Source: Pseudomonas laurentiana
GTDB lineage: Bacteria > Pseudomonadota > Gammaproteobacteria > Pseudomonadales > Pseudomonadaceae
NCBI RefSeq assembly: GCF_014648275.1
Contig: NZ_BMQU01000002.1
Coordinates: forward strand, 124,001-188,000
Length of the DNA stretch: 64,000 nt
Reading direction: 5' to 3'
Positions 8,295 through 17,172 of this stretch are shown here, one piece after another (the stretch's first letter is position 1; each line of letters opens with the position of its first letter). The notes below the pieces were generated by a model. It worked only from the letters and a program-made list of their open reading frames with translations, made no database searches and was not told the origin of the DNA. A program made the translations under genes and the position numbers.

Positions 8295-8315
8295 GCCGTG
8301 AAATTATTTGAGTTA

Positions 8316-8354
8316 TTTTTCATGAAAAAATACACGAAAAATTTCACAGGTCAA
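8316..8354 (-). promoter_or_regulatory. Promoter/operator of the polyamine operon
   Basis: On the minus strand, TTGACC (8349-8354), a 16-bp spacer and TATTTT (8327-8332) are followed by the perfect 14-bp palindrome TTTTTCATGAAAAA (8316-8329) over the -10/+1 region, a classic repressor position. The same element recurs at 3899-3936. Confidence 0.7.
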
Positions 8355-8422
8355 GCCGAACGCTAAATTCGGCTGCACCATTGGTCAATGCAGGTGCTCG
8401 CCCTCGGAGCGAAATCGGTGGT

Positions 8423-8446
8423 CAGCACGATGGACAGCACGATGGA
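8423..8446. repeat. Two tandem copies of a 12-bp unit
   Basis: CAGCACGATGGA occurs twice head-to-tail and is followed by CAG of a third copy. It is non-coding and probably incidental. Confidence 0.6.
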
Positions 8447-8615
8447 CAGGTAGTACCGAGCGCTGGGTGAAGTCCAGCGCCAGCCACGCCGTTGTTCACT
8501 CCCCTGAGCGGTCGCTCAGGCCTCTGCGATCGACAAGTGCGCGCCCTCCTCCACGCGTTTTCTGACAACGCACTGCAGACCGTGGAGCTTAAGAAGCGGC
8601 GTTCTTCTCGAGTGT

Positions 8616-9650
8616 TCAATGCTTACGTTCGCCAGTCACCCGGAGGCTTCCGGGCGCTATGCCAAAAAAATCCCTAAAGCGTCGATGGAAATGTGAAATG
8701 CTGACGAAACCGGTGGCGACAGCAATTTCCCCAATCGGCCGATTACTTTGCGCAATGAGCTGCCTCGCTCGTGTCAGACGTAACTCCAGGTAATACCGAG
8801 TCGGTGTAGCCTCCATGAAACGGCAAAACCAGCGCTCCAGCTGGCGCTTTGAAATTCTGACACAGGCGGCCAGCTCATCGATCGTCAGTGGCTCTTCGAT
8901 ATTCTGGCGCATCAGCTCTAATGCCGACTTGAGCGTCTGAGGCAACGTCGGGTCTGAGTCAACGCCAATGACGGATATATCTGAAGCATCATCCGATTCG
9001 TCGCAACGCAGCACCTCCTCCACTGCGCATACCAGTTCCTGCTTGCCGGTTTGCCGCATCAACTCGAGCATCATGCGTAGCGAGCTGTTGGCGCCGGCAC
9101 AACTGATACGGCCCCGATCAAAAACGTAGGTACGGCTGGAAACACTGACGTTTGGAAACACCTCGGCCATCATCGCCCGGCCATCCGGATGAAACGCACA
9201 CTCGAATCCGTCCAGCAAATTCGCTTCCGCCAGGAAAAAAGCACCGTTCCACAATCCCCCCATTATCGCCCCCGATGAGGCGCCGGCTCGAAGCTTGCGT
9301 CGAAGCAATGGGTCACCCTGCAGTTGAACACGGAAACCTCCCGCGACAATAACGACCTCCTGATTGTCCTCTAGCTGACCCAGTTCGCAATCCGCTGAAA
9401 TGACGATGCCCAGATCGCTTATTACCTGGCGCCCCGAGATACCCACCGTCAGTATCTCGTACAGGGGTTTCTGGCTCATCAGGTTGGCAGTAACCAATGC
9501 ATCCACTGCCCCGGTGAAGGACATCATTGAGAAATTGTCCATCAGGATAAATGCCACCCGAACGGGGGTTCCCTCCGCTGCAGGCAAGGCGTCAGCATTT
9601 CGATAAGCCATGTTTTTGTTCTTGAGCACACTTTCAAATGCGTAGCGCAT
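8616..9650 (-). CDS. GlxA-family AraC transcriptional regulator with DJ-1/PfpI-like N-terminal domain
   Basis: 344 residues from the ATG at 9650, chosen because AGAGAGG lies about 5 nt upstream; the frame is open further but without a better signal. The N-terminal half is a class I amidotransferase-like ligand domain (VRVAFILMDNFSMMSFTGAVDAL, GSFFL-type segment GLWNGAFFLAEANLLDG). The C-terminal 100 residues are an AraC double helix-turn-helix (LTIDELAACVRISKRQLERW and GEIAVATGFVSISHFHRRFR). Regulators of this layout in Pseudomonas (ArgR, CdhR, GbdR types) control amino-acid, carnitine or betaine catabolism. Its target is not evident here. Confidence 0.88.
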   Translation of the reverse strand: MRYAFESVLKNKNMAYRNADALPAAEGTPVRVAFILMDNFSMMSFTGAVDALVTANLMSQKPLYEILTVGISGRQVISDLGIVISADCELGQLEDNQEVVIVAGGFRVQLQGDPLLRRKLRAGASSGAIMGGLWNGAFFLAEANLLDGFECAFHPDGRAMMAEVFPNVSVSSRTYVFDRGRISCAGANSSLRMMLELMRQTGKQELVCAVEEVLRCDESDDASDISVIGVDSDPTLPQTLKSALELMRQNIEEPLTIDELAACVRISKRQLERWFCRFMEATPTRYYLELRLTRARQLIAQSNRPIGEIAVATGFVSISHFHRRFRDFFGIAPGSLRVTGERKH

Positions 9651-10075
9651 GTGACCTCTCTGAGTGAGCAGATTTTTTAGTCTCAGCAAGCGGATCGCCA
9701 TGCGCCAATGCGGGAAAGCGACGTTGCCAGCCCCACCGCAGAGAGGGAAATCTCGATCGGGAAAGGTTGTTGAGATGGAGGTATTCAAATACCTCGGCAC
9801 CGCCGATGAATCTCGCATTTGCGCCGAATAGGAAGAGAGTAATCATCTGTGACTGATCAGGGAACATCCCCTGTAGCGCCAAGGCTAAGCGTGTCGTTAA
9901 GAAGCATATTCAAGACGTTCTTATGGGTTGATTGGCTTTACCGATCACGATAGTTGGGACGGGGCGAGAACGCTGATCGCAATCTCAGCGCTCTCGAAGC
10001 CCGTCGGTTCAACGCGTCTTGCCAAGCCAGCGAAGGTAACTGACAGCCGCCTCGCAGCGCAGGACCAGCCCGCGG
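9651..10075. other. Intergenic region, no gene seen
   Basis: 425 bp between two leftward units. It has an inverted repeat at 9965-9996 (12-bp arms with one mismatch, 8-nt loop) about 80 bp past the acyl-CoA ligase stop, which may end operon 1. The rest should hold the promoter of the GlxA-like regulator. No convincing open frame. Confidence 0.5.
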
Positions 10076-11719
10076 CTACCGGGCATGCATCTCGCGGATC
10101 AGCTTCTTGTTGATCTTGCCAACGCTGGTTTTCGGTATTTCGTCCACAAAACGCACTTGCCGTGGCACCGCCCATTTATTCAAGCTGCCACTGTCGACAA
10201 ATTGCTGCAGGTGCTGGGCAAGGGACTGCTGATCCAGTTGCACACCCGCGGCGCGGACCACCAGGGCCAACGGTTGCTCGCCCCATTGCGCATCGGCAAT
10301 CCCCACCACCGCCACCGAATCGACGTCGGGGTGCTGGCTGATCAAGCTCTCCAGCGCCACCGAGCTGATCCACTCGCCGCCCGTCTTGATCACATCCTTG
10401 ATCCGGTCGCGAATCTGTACCACACCGCGCTCATTGATGCAGCCCATGTCGCCGGTGTGCATCCAGCCGCCGGCCCATAATGCGGCGCCTTGCTCGGGCT
10501 CTTTCAGGTAACCCTGGGTAAGCCAGGGCGCGCGCACCACGACCTCACCCAGACTTTCACCGTCGTGCAGCACGTCGCGGCCCTGCTCGTCGACAATGCG
10601 CAGGTCGACCAGCGGAATCGGCACACCAGCGTTGATCCGTAGCGGCACCTGCTGCTCCATGGGCAGTGCCAGGTCTTCGGGGCTCAGACGCGTCAGGCAC
10701 AGCAGCGGACAGCTCTCGGACATTCCGTAACCGCAGTGCACCCGTATGCCTCGGGCGCTCGCCCGTGTCGCAAGGCCCTGGGTCAAGGCGCTGCCGCCAA
10801 GAAGCATTTTCCAGCCATCAAGGTTGGTCTTTCGGCCTTCTTCGCAGTCGAGCATCATCTGCAGTAAGGTCGGTACACAGTGAGAGAACGTCACCTGCTC
10901 TTCACGGAACAAGCGCACCAGTTGGTTGGGCTCATAGCGCCCGGGATAGACCTGCTTGATCCCAAGTGCAGTGGCGACATACGGCACGCCCCAGGCATGC
11001 ACATGGAACATCGGGGTAATCGGCATGTACACATCGCACGAGCGCAGCAAGGGTTCGCCCCCGCAAGCGGCGAACGTGCCCATTTCGTTGAGTGTATGCA
11101 GCACCAACTGGCGATGGGTGAAATAGACGCCCTTGGGGTTGCCGGTGGTGCCAGTGGTGTAGAACAGGGTCGCCAGCGAGTGTTCATCGAAGTCGGGGAA
11201 TTCGAACTGACTGTCGGCCGCCGCAAGCAATGCCTCGTACTCACCCAGCACAGGCAATTCCGTGACACAAGGCTCGGCGTCGCTAAAGCGGACAAAGCCC
11301 TCGACCGTCTGCAACTCACCCTGCAATTGGTCCATCAACGGCAGGAAATCATCATGCACCAGCACCAGGCGATCCTCGGCATGGTTCATGGTGTAGCGGA
11401 TCTGCTCGGCGGATAGGCGCACATTGACCGTATGCAGTACCGCACCGATCATCGGCACGGCAAAAAAACACTCCAGTGCGCGGTGGCTGTCCCAGTCGAG
11501 CAAGGCCACGGTATCGCCAGGTTTGACCCCGGCCTGCACCAGCACATTGGCCAGGCGCTGAATGCGTTCAAGCAAGGTCGTGTAGGTGTAGCGCAGCTTG
11601 TCGGCGTAGACAATTTCCTGACCGGGTTGATAGCGAACACCGGAAAGCAGCAGGCGCTTGATCAGCAGCGGATAGCTGTAGGCCCCGGGTGCCGGGGCAA
11701 TGACACGGGTGTTGATCAT
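10076..11719 (-). CDS. Medium/long-chain fatty-acid--CoA ligase (AMP-binding, AlkK-like)
   Basis: 547-residue ANL-superfamily enzyme that activates a carboxylic acid to its acyl-CoA through an acyl-AMP. The P-loop TTGTTGNPKG is at 188-197. The motifs HCGYGMSESCPL and GGWMHTGDMGCINERG follow, and the C-terminal catalytic lysine lies in PKTSVGKINKK. Length and motifs match the AlkK-type fatty acyl-CoA synthetases. I used the ATG at 11719, 11 bp after the acyl-CoA dehydrogenase stop, because the open frame upstream runs inside that gene. Last gene of operon 1, so its substrate is presumably the acid taken up or released by the upstream genes. Confidence 0.9.
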   Translation of the reverse strand: MINTRVIAPAPGAYSYPLLIKRLLLSGVRYQPGQEIVYADKLRYTYTTLLERIQRLANVLVQAGVKPGDTVALLDWDSHRALECFFAVPMIGAVLHTVNVRLSAEQIRYTMNHAEDRLVLVHDDFLPLMDQLQGELQTVEGFVRFSDAEPCVTELPVLGEYEALLAAADSQFEFPDFDEHSLATLFYTTGTTGNPKGVYFTHRQLVLHTLNEMGTFAACGGEPLLRSCDVYMPITPMFHVHAWGVPYVATALGIKQVYPGRYEPNQLVRLFREEQVTFSHCVPTLLQMMLDCEEGRKTNLDGWKMLLGGSALTQGLATRASARGIRVHCGYGMSESCPLLCLTRLSPEDLALPMEQQVPLRINAGVPIPLVDLRIVDEQGRDVLHDGESLGEVVVRAPWLTQGYLKEPEQGAALWAGGWMHTGDMGCINERGVVQIRDRIKDVIKTGGEWISSVALESLISQHPDVDSVAVVGIADAQWGEQPLALVVRAAGVQLDQQSLAQHLQQFVDSGSLNKWAVPRQVRFVDEIPKTSVGKINKKLIREMHAR

Positions 11720-11730
11720 CTCAGTGCCCT

Positions 11731-13509
11731 TCACAGTTGATCGGCGTCGAGCAGGAACAGGCTGGCACTGCCGGCTTTGACGGTGGCGCTGAGCGACTGG
11801 ATGCGTGGCAACAGACGCTCGAAATAGAACCGCGCCGTACCCAGTTTGCTGACGTAGAACCCTGATTGCTGTTCTTGCCCCAGGGCGACATCGGCCATTT
11901 GCGCCCACATGTAGGCGTACAGCGTGTAGCCGAACACATGCAGGTACTCCACCGCCGCCGCACCGATTTCCTGCGCGTTACCTTGCGCACGGTCCAGTAC
12001 CCAGGCGGTCAGTTCGTCCAGGTTCGCGACTGCGCCCAGGAGCGGCACGCTGAACTCGCCACGCGAGGGGTCGAGGGATTCGGCGAATGCCTTGATTTGC
12101 GCAGAAAGCAAGGCGTAAGTGCGGCCACCGTCGGCGACCAGTTTACGGCCCACCAGGTCCATGGCCTGAATGCCATTGGTGCCTTCGTAGATCTGTGTGA
12201 TACGGCAATCGCGAATCAACTGCTCCTGGCCCCATTCGCGAATGTAACCGTGGCCGCCAAACACCTGTTGGCCGTGGACGGTGGTTTCCAGGCCCATGTC
12301 GGTCAGGAACGCCTTGGCCACTGGCGTCAACAACGCCACTTGTGCCTCGGCACGGCTGCGCTCGGCAGGGTCTTGGCTGTACTTGGCCAGGTCCAGTTGC
12401 AGCGCAACATAAGTGGAAAACGCCCGCCCGCCTTCGTTCAGGGCTTTCATGGTCAGCAGCATGCGCCGCACGTCCGGGTGCACGATGATCGGGTCGGCAG
12501 GCTGGTCGGCTGCCGCCGGGCCCGTCGCGGAGCGGCTTTGCAGGCGCTCGCGGGCATATTCAGTGGCGTTCTGGTAAGAACGCTCGCCCAAGGCCAGGCC
12601 CTGGATGCCGACGCCCAGGCGTTCGTAGTTCATCATGGTGAACATGGCGTTCAGCCCCTTGTTCAGGTCGCCAACCAGATAGCCGACAGCGCCATCGAAG
12701 TTCATCACGCAGGTGGCCGAAGCCTTGATGCCCATCTTGTGTTCGATCGACCCACAACTGAGCGCATTGGCCTCAGCCAGTGAGCCGTCCGCCTCGACCA
12801 GCACCTTGGGCACCAGGAACAGCGAGATACCCTTGGCGCCTTGCGGCGCATCCGGCAGCTTGGCCAGCACCAGGTGGATGATGTTTTCCGTAAGGTCCTG
12901 CTCGCCACCGGTGATGAAGATCTTGGTGCCGCTGATACGGTAGCTGCCATCGACCTGCGGCTCAGCGCGGGTGCGGATCAGACCGAGGTCGGTGCCGGCA
13001 TGGGGTTCGGTCAGGCACATCGAACCGCTCCAGCGCCCTTCGTACATGGCCGGCAGGTACTGGGCTTTGAGCGCTTCGCTGGCATGATTGAGCAGCGACA
13101 GGCAGGCGCCGGCGGTCAGCATCGGGTACAGGCCAAAGGACAGGTTGGCAGCGTTGAGCATTTCCTCGACCTGGGCACCCATCACTTTGGGCATGCCCAT
13201 GCCACCATATTCCACCGCACCCGCCACACCCACCCAGCCATCCTCGGCATAGCGGCGATAGGCTTCGGCGAAGCCGTCCGGTGTGCTGACCCGTCCCTCT
13301 TCCCAGCGACAGCCCTGCTCGTCGCCGCTGCGGTTTAGCGGCGCCACCACCTGGGCGATGAGCTTGCCGGCCTGTTCGAGAATCGCCTTGGCGGTGTCGG
13401 CATCGACCTGCTCAGCCAACGCGGGAATCCTTGACCAGATGGCCGGAATGTCGAAGACCTCATTGAACAGAAAATCCATATCGCGCAAAGGTGGAAGGTA
13501 ATCAGACAT
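11731..13509 (-). CDS. Acyl-CoA dehydrogenase with C-terminal broad-range domain
   Basis: 592-residue FAD enzyme that introduces the alpha,beta double bond in an acyl-CoA. Family segments are MCLTEPHAGTDLG (FAD/substrate), GTKIFITGGEQDLTENI, NYERLGVGIQGL and the C-terminal FGGHGYIREWGQEQLIRD. IYEGTNGIQAMDL contains the position of the usual catalytic glutamate. The length near 600, with about 120 residues after the canonical domain, matches the long Pseudomonas enzymes for fatty acyl-CoAs. It overlaps the transporter gene upstream by 8 nt and is 11 bp before the ligase gene, so the three are surely co-expressed. Confidence 0.92.
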   Translation of the reverse strand: MSDYLPPLRDMDFLFNEVFDIPAIWSRIPALAEQVDADTAKAILEQAGKLIAQVVAPLNRSGDEQGCRWEEGRVSTPDGFAEAYRRYAEDGWVGVAGAVEYGGMGMPKVMGAQVEEMLNAANLSFGLYPMLTAGACLSLLNHASEALKAQYLPAMYEGRWSGSMCLTEPHAGTDLGLIRTRAEPQVDGSYRISGTKIFITGGEQDLTENIIHLVLAKLPDAPQGAKGISLFLVPKVLVEADGSLAEANALSCGSIEHKMGIKASATCVMNFDGAVGYLVGDLNKGLNAMFTMMNYERLGVGIQGLALGERSYQNATEYARERLQSRSATGPAAADQPADPIIVHPDVRRMLLTMKALNEGGRAFSTYVALQLDLAKYSQDPAERSRAEAQVALLTPVAKAFLTDMGLETTVHGQQVFGGHGYIREWGQEQLIRDCRITQIYEGTNGIQAMDLVGRKLVADGGRTYALLSAQIKAFAESLDPSRGEFSVPLLGAVANLDELTAWVLDRAQGNAQEIGAAAVEYLHVFGYTLYAYMWAQMADVALGQEQQSGFYVSKLGTARFYFERLLPRIQSLSATVKAGSASLFLLDADQL

Positions 13510-15976
13510 TTTGCGAACACTCGATTTCTTGGGTGGTGTGTTTTATCCGGTCGTCAGCGACGGTGCCGGGAGCGGTAACCTGGGCCTTGTTGCCAGGCAG
13601 GAGGAAATACGACAGCGCCGGAATCAGGATCAGCGCACCGAGCATGTTCCACAGGAACATGAAGGTCAGCAGGATGCCCATGTCAGCCTGGAACTTGATC
13701 GGCGACCAGGCCCAACCCACAACCCCGGCAGCCAGGGTGATGCCGACCAGGCCGACGACACGGCCTGTAAAGGCCACGGCATTTTCATAAGCCTCGGACA
13801 GCGGCATGCCTTTACGCTGGTAGTGCAACTGGACGCTGAGCAGGTACAGCGCATAGTCGACGCCGATCCCCACGCCCAGGGCGATTACCGGCAAGGTGGC
13901 GACCTTGACACCGATGCCCATCATCACCATCAGCGCCTCGCACAACACCGAGGTGAGCATCAGCGGTACAACCGCCACCAGGGTTGCGCGCCAGCTGCGG
14001 AAGGTAATCAGGCAGAACACCGTGACTGCCAGGTAAACCAGCAACAGCATGGTACGGTTGGCGTCACGCACGACGATGTTGGTCGCCGCTTCAATACCGG
14101 CGCTGCCAGCGGCCAGGAGGAACTGGCGGTCTTCACTGCTGTTAGCCGCGGCAAAGCGCTCGGCCACCGCGACCACTTCGTCCAGGGTGTCGGCTTTGTG
14201 GTCCTTGAGGTAGGCGATCACCGGCATCAGCGAGCAGTCGTTGTTGAACAGCTCCGGGGCGTTGACCGAGGCCTGTTGCGCGGCATAATTGAGCACATCC
14301 TGATTGCGCTGGATGCTGTTGAGCTTGGGGTTGCCTTCGTAGGTGCCGGCCGTGATCTGGCGCACGGCGTTGGTCAACGACAGCGTGGTCTGTACCCCGG
14401 CATGTTGTTGCAGCTCCCAGGCCAGGCGGTCGGCGAGCACCAGGGTCTGGTAGCGCAGGCAACCTTCTGGAGCGGTTTTGATCATCACTGCGAAGGTGTC
14501 GCTGGACAGCGCGTAATGGCCGGTAATGTAGGCATTGTCACGGTTGTAACGTGAATCGGCGTGCAATTCCGGAGCGCCGCTGTCGAGGTCACCAATCTTC
14601 AGTTGCAGGCTCAGGGCAAAGCCCCCCGCCCCCAGGACCGCAGCCACCAGCAAGGCCGCCGTCGCCCATTTACCTGTAGTAAACCGATCGAGCAGGTCCC
14701 AGAGCTTGCCGAAGCCACGATGTTCGGCGGCCCGCGAGTCGATGCGCAAGGCGCGCTCGGCGGCTTTGCGACCGACGCCGACATAGGACAGCGCCACCGG
14801 CATCAGCAGCAACGAAGTGAAGATCAACACCGCCACGCCGATACTCGCGGTGATTGCCAGGTCCTTGATCACCGGGATATCGATCAGCATCAGCACGGCA
14901 AAGCCCACCGCATCGGCAAGCAGTGCAGTGACACCGGCCACGAACAAGCGGCGGAACGTGTAGCGAGCGGCTACCTGGCGATGGGTACCGCGACCGATGT
15001 CCTGCATGATGCCGTTCATTTTTTGCGCGGCGTGCGACACGCCGATCGCGAAGATCAGAAACGGCACCAGGATCGAATAAGGGTCGATGGCATAGCCCAG
15101 CCAGGCGACGATACCCAGTTGCCAGACCACCGCCGTCAGTGAGCACAGCACCACCAGCAACGTACTGCGCACACAACGGGTGTAGAGGTAGATGATCACC
15201 AGCGTGGTCAGCACCGCCAGGGCAAAGAACAGCATGACCTGAATCAGCCCGTCGATCAGATCGCCCATCAGCTTGGCAAAGCCGATCACATGAATCTTGT
15301 ATGTGCCCTGCGCTTCGTACTGGCTGCGCAGTTGTTCAAGTTTCTGCGAGAACGCGTGATAGTCGATACCACGACCAGTCGCCGAATCCTGGTCCAGCAG
15401 CGGCACGATCAGCATGCTTGATTTGAAGTCGCGGGCGACCAGGCTGCCGACGATATTGGCGCGCTCGATGTTCTCGCGCAGTTGCTCGATGTCGGCCGCC
15501 GATCCCTGGTAGCTGTCGGGCATGACCGGCCCGCCCTGGAAACCCTCTTCGGTGACTTCGGTCCAGCGTACCGACGGGCTCCACAGGGACTTCATCCAGG
15601 CGCGGTCGACGCCCTGGCTGAGGAACAGCTCATCGTTGATTTGCCGAAGGTTCTGCAAATACGCCGGATCGAAGATGTCGCCCTGGGCGTTTTCCACCAC
15701 CACGCGCAATGAGTTGCCCAGGCCACGCAACGACTGTCGGTTGTCCAGGTAGTTCTGAATATAGGGGTGGCTCTGCGGAATCATCTTCTCGAAGCTGGGG
15801 CGCAGTTCCAGGCGAGTCATGGCCATGAACCCCAGCACCAGGGTCGCCAGCAGCATCAGCAGCATGAACGGCAGTCGGTGATTGAACACCAGGCGTTCCA
15901 GCCAGTTGCCGGAGCGGGTGTCGAATTCGCTCAGGGTGCGGATCACCGGCAAGGTGTCTTGTTGGATGTTGGCCAT
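13502..15976 (-). CDS. MMPL/RND family transporter
   Basis: 824-residue inner-membrane protein with two repeats of one membrane helix, a large periplasmic loop and a five-helix cluster. The first helix is at about 34-55 (LPFMLLMLLATLVLGFMAM). The second half begins near 430 (WATAALLVAAVLGAGGFAL). The acidic and glycine-rich motif VIALGVGIGVDYALYLL marks the hydrophobe/amphiphile exporter (HAE-2, MMPL) group, which moves lipids or other hydrophobic molecules using proton flow. Beside DUF1302, DUF1329 and acyl-CoA genes it probably handles a hydrophobic carboxylic acid or ester; direction (import or export) cannot be judged. Partner membrane-fusion and TolC-like proteins are absent. Confidence 0.9.
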   Translation of the reverse strand: MANIQQDTLPVIRTLSEFDTRSGNWLERLVFNHRLPFMLLMLLATLVLGFMAMTRLELRPSFEKMIPQSHPYIQNYLDNRQSLRGLGNSLRVVVENAQGDIFDPAYLQNLRQINDELFLSQGVDRAWMKSLWSPSVRWTEVTEEGFQGGPVMPDSYQGSAADIEQLRENIERANIVGSLVARDFKSSMLIVPLLDQDSATGRGIDYHAFSQKLEQLRSQYEAQGTYKIHVIGFAKLMGDLIDGLIQVMLFFALAVLTTLVIIYLYTRCVRSTLLVVLCSLTAVVWQLGIVAWLGYAIDPYSILVPFLIFAIGVSHAAQKMNGIMQDIGRGTHRQVAARYTFRRLFVAGVTALLADAVGFAVLMLIDIPVIKDLAITASIGVAVLIFTSLLLMPVALSYVGVGRKAAERALRIDSRAAEHRGFGKLWDLLDRFTTGKWATAALLVAAVLGAGGFALSLQLKIGDLDSGAPELHADSRYNRDNAYITGHYALSSDTFAVMIKTAPEGCLRYQTLVLADRLAWELQQHAGVQTTLSLTNAVRQITAGTYEGNPKLNSIQRNQDVLNYAAQQASVNAPELFNNDCSLMPVIAYLKDHKADTLDEVVAVAERFAAANSSEDRQFLLAAGSAGIEAATNIVVRDANRTMLLLVYLAVTVFCLITFRSWRATLVAVVPLMLTSVLCEALMVMMGIGVKVATLPVIALGVGIGVDYALYLLSVQLHYQRKGMPLSEAYENAVAFTGRVVGLVGITLAAGVVGWAWSPIKFQADMGILLTFMFLWNMLGALILIPALSYFLLPGNKAQVTAPGTVADDRIKHTTQEIECSQNV

Positions 15977-16006
15977 CAGGTTGTTCTCTTGTTATGGGGA
16001 CGGCAG

Positions 16007-17074
16007 TTATTCAACGGCGAGTGTGCGTACGCCACGCTCACCCACCAGCACCAACTCGGTCGCGGCATCGAATGCCGCCGCGCTTATCGGCGTGCGTGCC
16101 GTTTGCCGGACCTGGGCGAAACTGGCACCGTCGTCGCGGCTGAGCAGCACATGCCCGGCCTGGCTCAACAGCCACAGCTGTCCGGCGCGGTCCAGGCTGG
16201 CTGCGGTGATGCTATTGGCGAGGCCGGTGCTCACCGGCTGCCAATGCTGGCCGCCATCGGTGCTGCGCAGCACATGACCACGCAGGCCATAGACCAAGAG
16301 CACCCCCGGCTTGCCGACGGCGCCAAAGAACGTACCGTTGTAAGGCGTGACCAGCCGGGTGAAGCGCTGGCCATCGGCGTCAAGTTTGAGCAGCAAACCC
16401 TGTTCCCCGGTGATGTACAGCGCGCCGTCGACGCTGGCCAGGCTGGTCAGGTGCAGGCCTTGCGGGTTGTCGCTACGCTCCAGCCACGGCGTCCAGTGCT
16501 GCCCGCCGTCGCGGGTGTGCAGCAGCAGGTTGAAGACGCCGACAGCGAAGCCGTTTTGCTCGTCAGCGAACCAGACATCCAGAAACGGTTTGTCGGCGCC
16601 TTCTTGCACCAGCCGTTCAGCTTCCGCGATCAGCGCTGGCCAACGTTCGTCCTCCGGTGCGGCCTGAGCCTGGGCACGGTAGTAGGCCAGCACCTGTTCG
16701 CCCAGCACGCGCCCGTCCAGTTGTTTTTGCCAGCTCACACCGCCATCGCGGCTGTGCAAGATCACGCCGTCATTACCCACTGCCCAGCCCTGCTCGGCGC
16801 TGGGGAAACTCACGGCATTGAGGTCGGCACTGGCTGGCACGCTGGCCTGCTGCCAATGGCCGCCGTTGTCATCGGAATACAGAATGTGCCCACGCGGGCC
16901 GACAGCCACCAGATGCGCGCCGACGTTGGTGACATCACGCAACGGACTGACCGTTGCCAAGGCGCTGGGCATGGCCGGCAGATCCAGCACATCCAGGTAA
17001 GATGCGGCCTGTGCCGCCCCTTGAAGGGCGGTCCACGTCAGCATCAACGCGGTACAGCGCTTGAGAAAATACAT
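16007..17074 (-). CDS. YCF48-type beta-propeller protein, exported
   Basis: 355 residues with an N-terminal signal peptide (MYFLKRCTALMLTWTALQGAAQA). It then has repeated BNR/Asp-box units such as YSDDNGGHW, HSRDGGVSW, HTRDGGQHW, RSTDGGQHW and LSRDDGASF, which form a six- or seven-bladed propeller related to photosystem assembly factor YCF48. GGAGGAG precedes the ATG. It sits 30 bp before the RND gene and 98 bp after the DUF1329 gene. YCF48-like proteins recur beside RND/DUF1302/DUF1329 genes in Pseudomonas. A periplasmic chaperone or scaffold role for the transport complex is inference. Confidence 0.85.
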   Translation of the reverse strand: MYFLKRCTALMLTWTALQGAAQAASYLDVLDLPAMPSALATVSPLRDVTNVGAHLVAVGPRGHILYSDDNGGHWQQASVPASADLNAVSFPSAEQGWAVGNDGVILHSRDGGVSWQKQLDGRVLGEQVLAYYRAQAQAAPEDERWPALIAEAERLVQEGADKPFLDVWFADEQNGFAVGVFNLLLHTRDGGQHWTPWLERSDNPQGLHLTSLASVDGALYITGEQGLLLKLDADGQRFTRLVTPYNGTFFGAVGKPGVLLVYGLRGHVLRSTDGGQHWQPVSTGLANSITAASLDRAGQLWLLSQAGHVLLSRDDGASFAQVRQTARTPISAAAFDAATELVLVGERGVRTLAVE

Positions 17075-17172
17075 ACCGGCTCCTCCGGATCGCCGCTGCA
17101 CGCAGCAGGCTGCTCAACAAACAATCCGGCACCCAGGTGCGATGCCGGAGCGTACCTACCTTGCGGGCGGGC

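Larger units (their letters stand above)
8295..8615. other. Intergenic region between polyamine operon and GlxA-like regulator
   Basis: 321 bp. It contains the operon promoter/operator (8316-8354), a 12-bp direct repeat (8423-8446) and an inverted repeat CCTGAGCG/CGCTCAGG at 8503-8520 that could end transcription from the regulator at 8616. An open frame at 8422-8619 on the minus strand shows no protein features and is not called. Confidence 0.5.

Noticed and set aside
8422-8619. 65-codon minus-strand frame in the intergenic region after the GlxA-like regulator
   Set aside because: Arg/Ser/Cys-rich translation without protein features; overlaps the inverted repeat and 12-bp tandem repeat.
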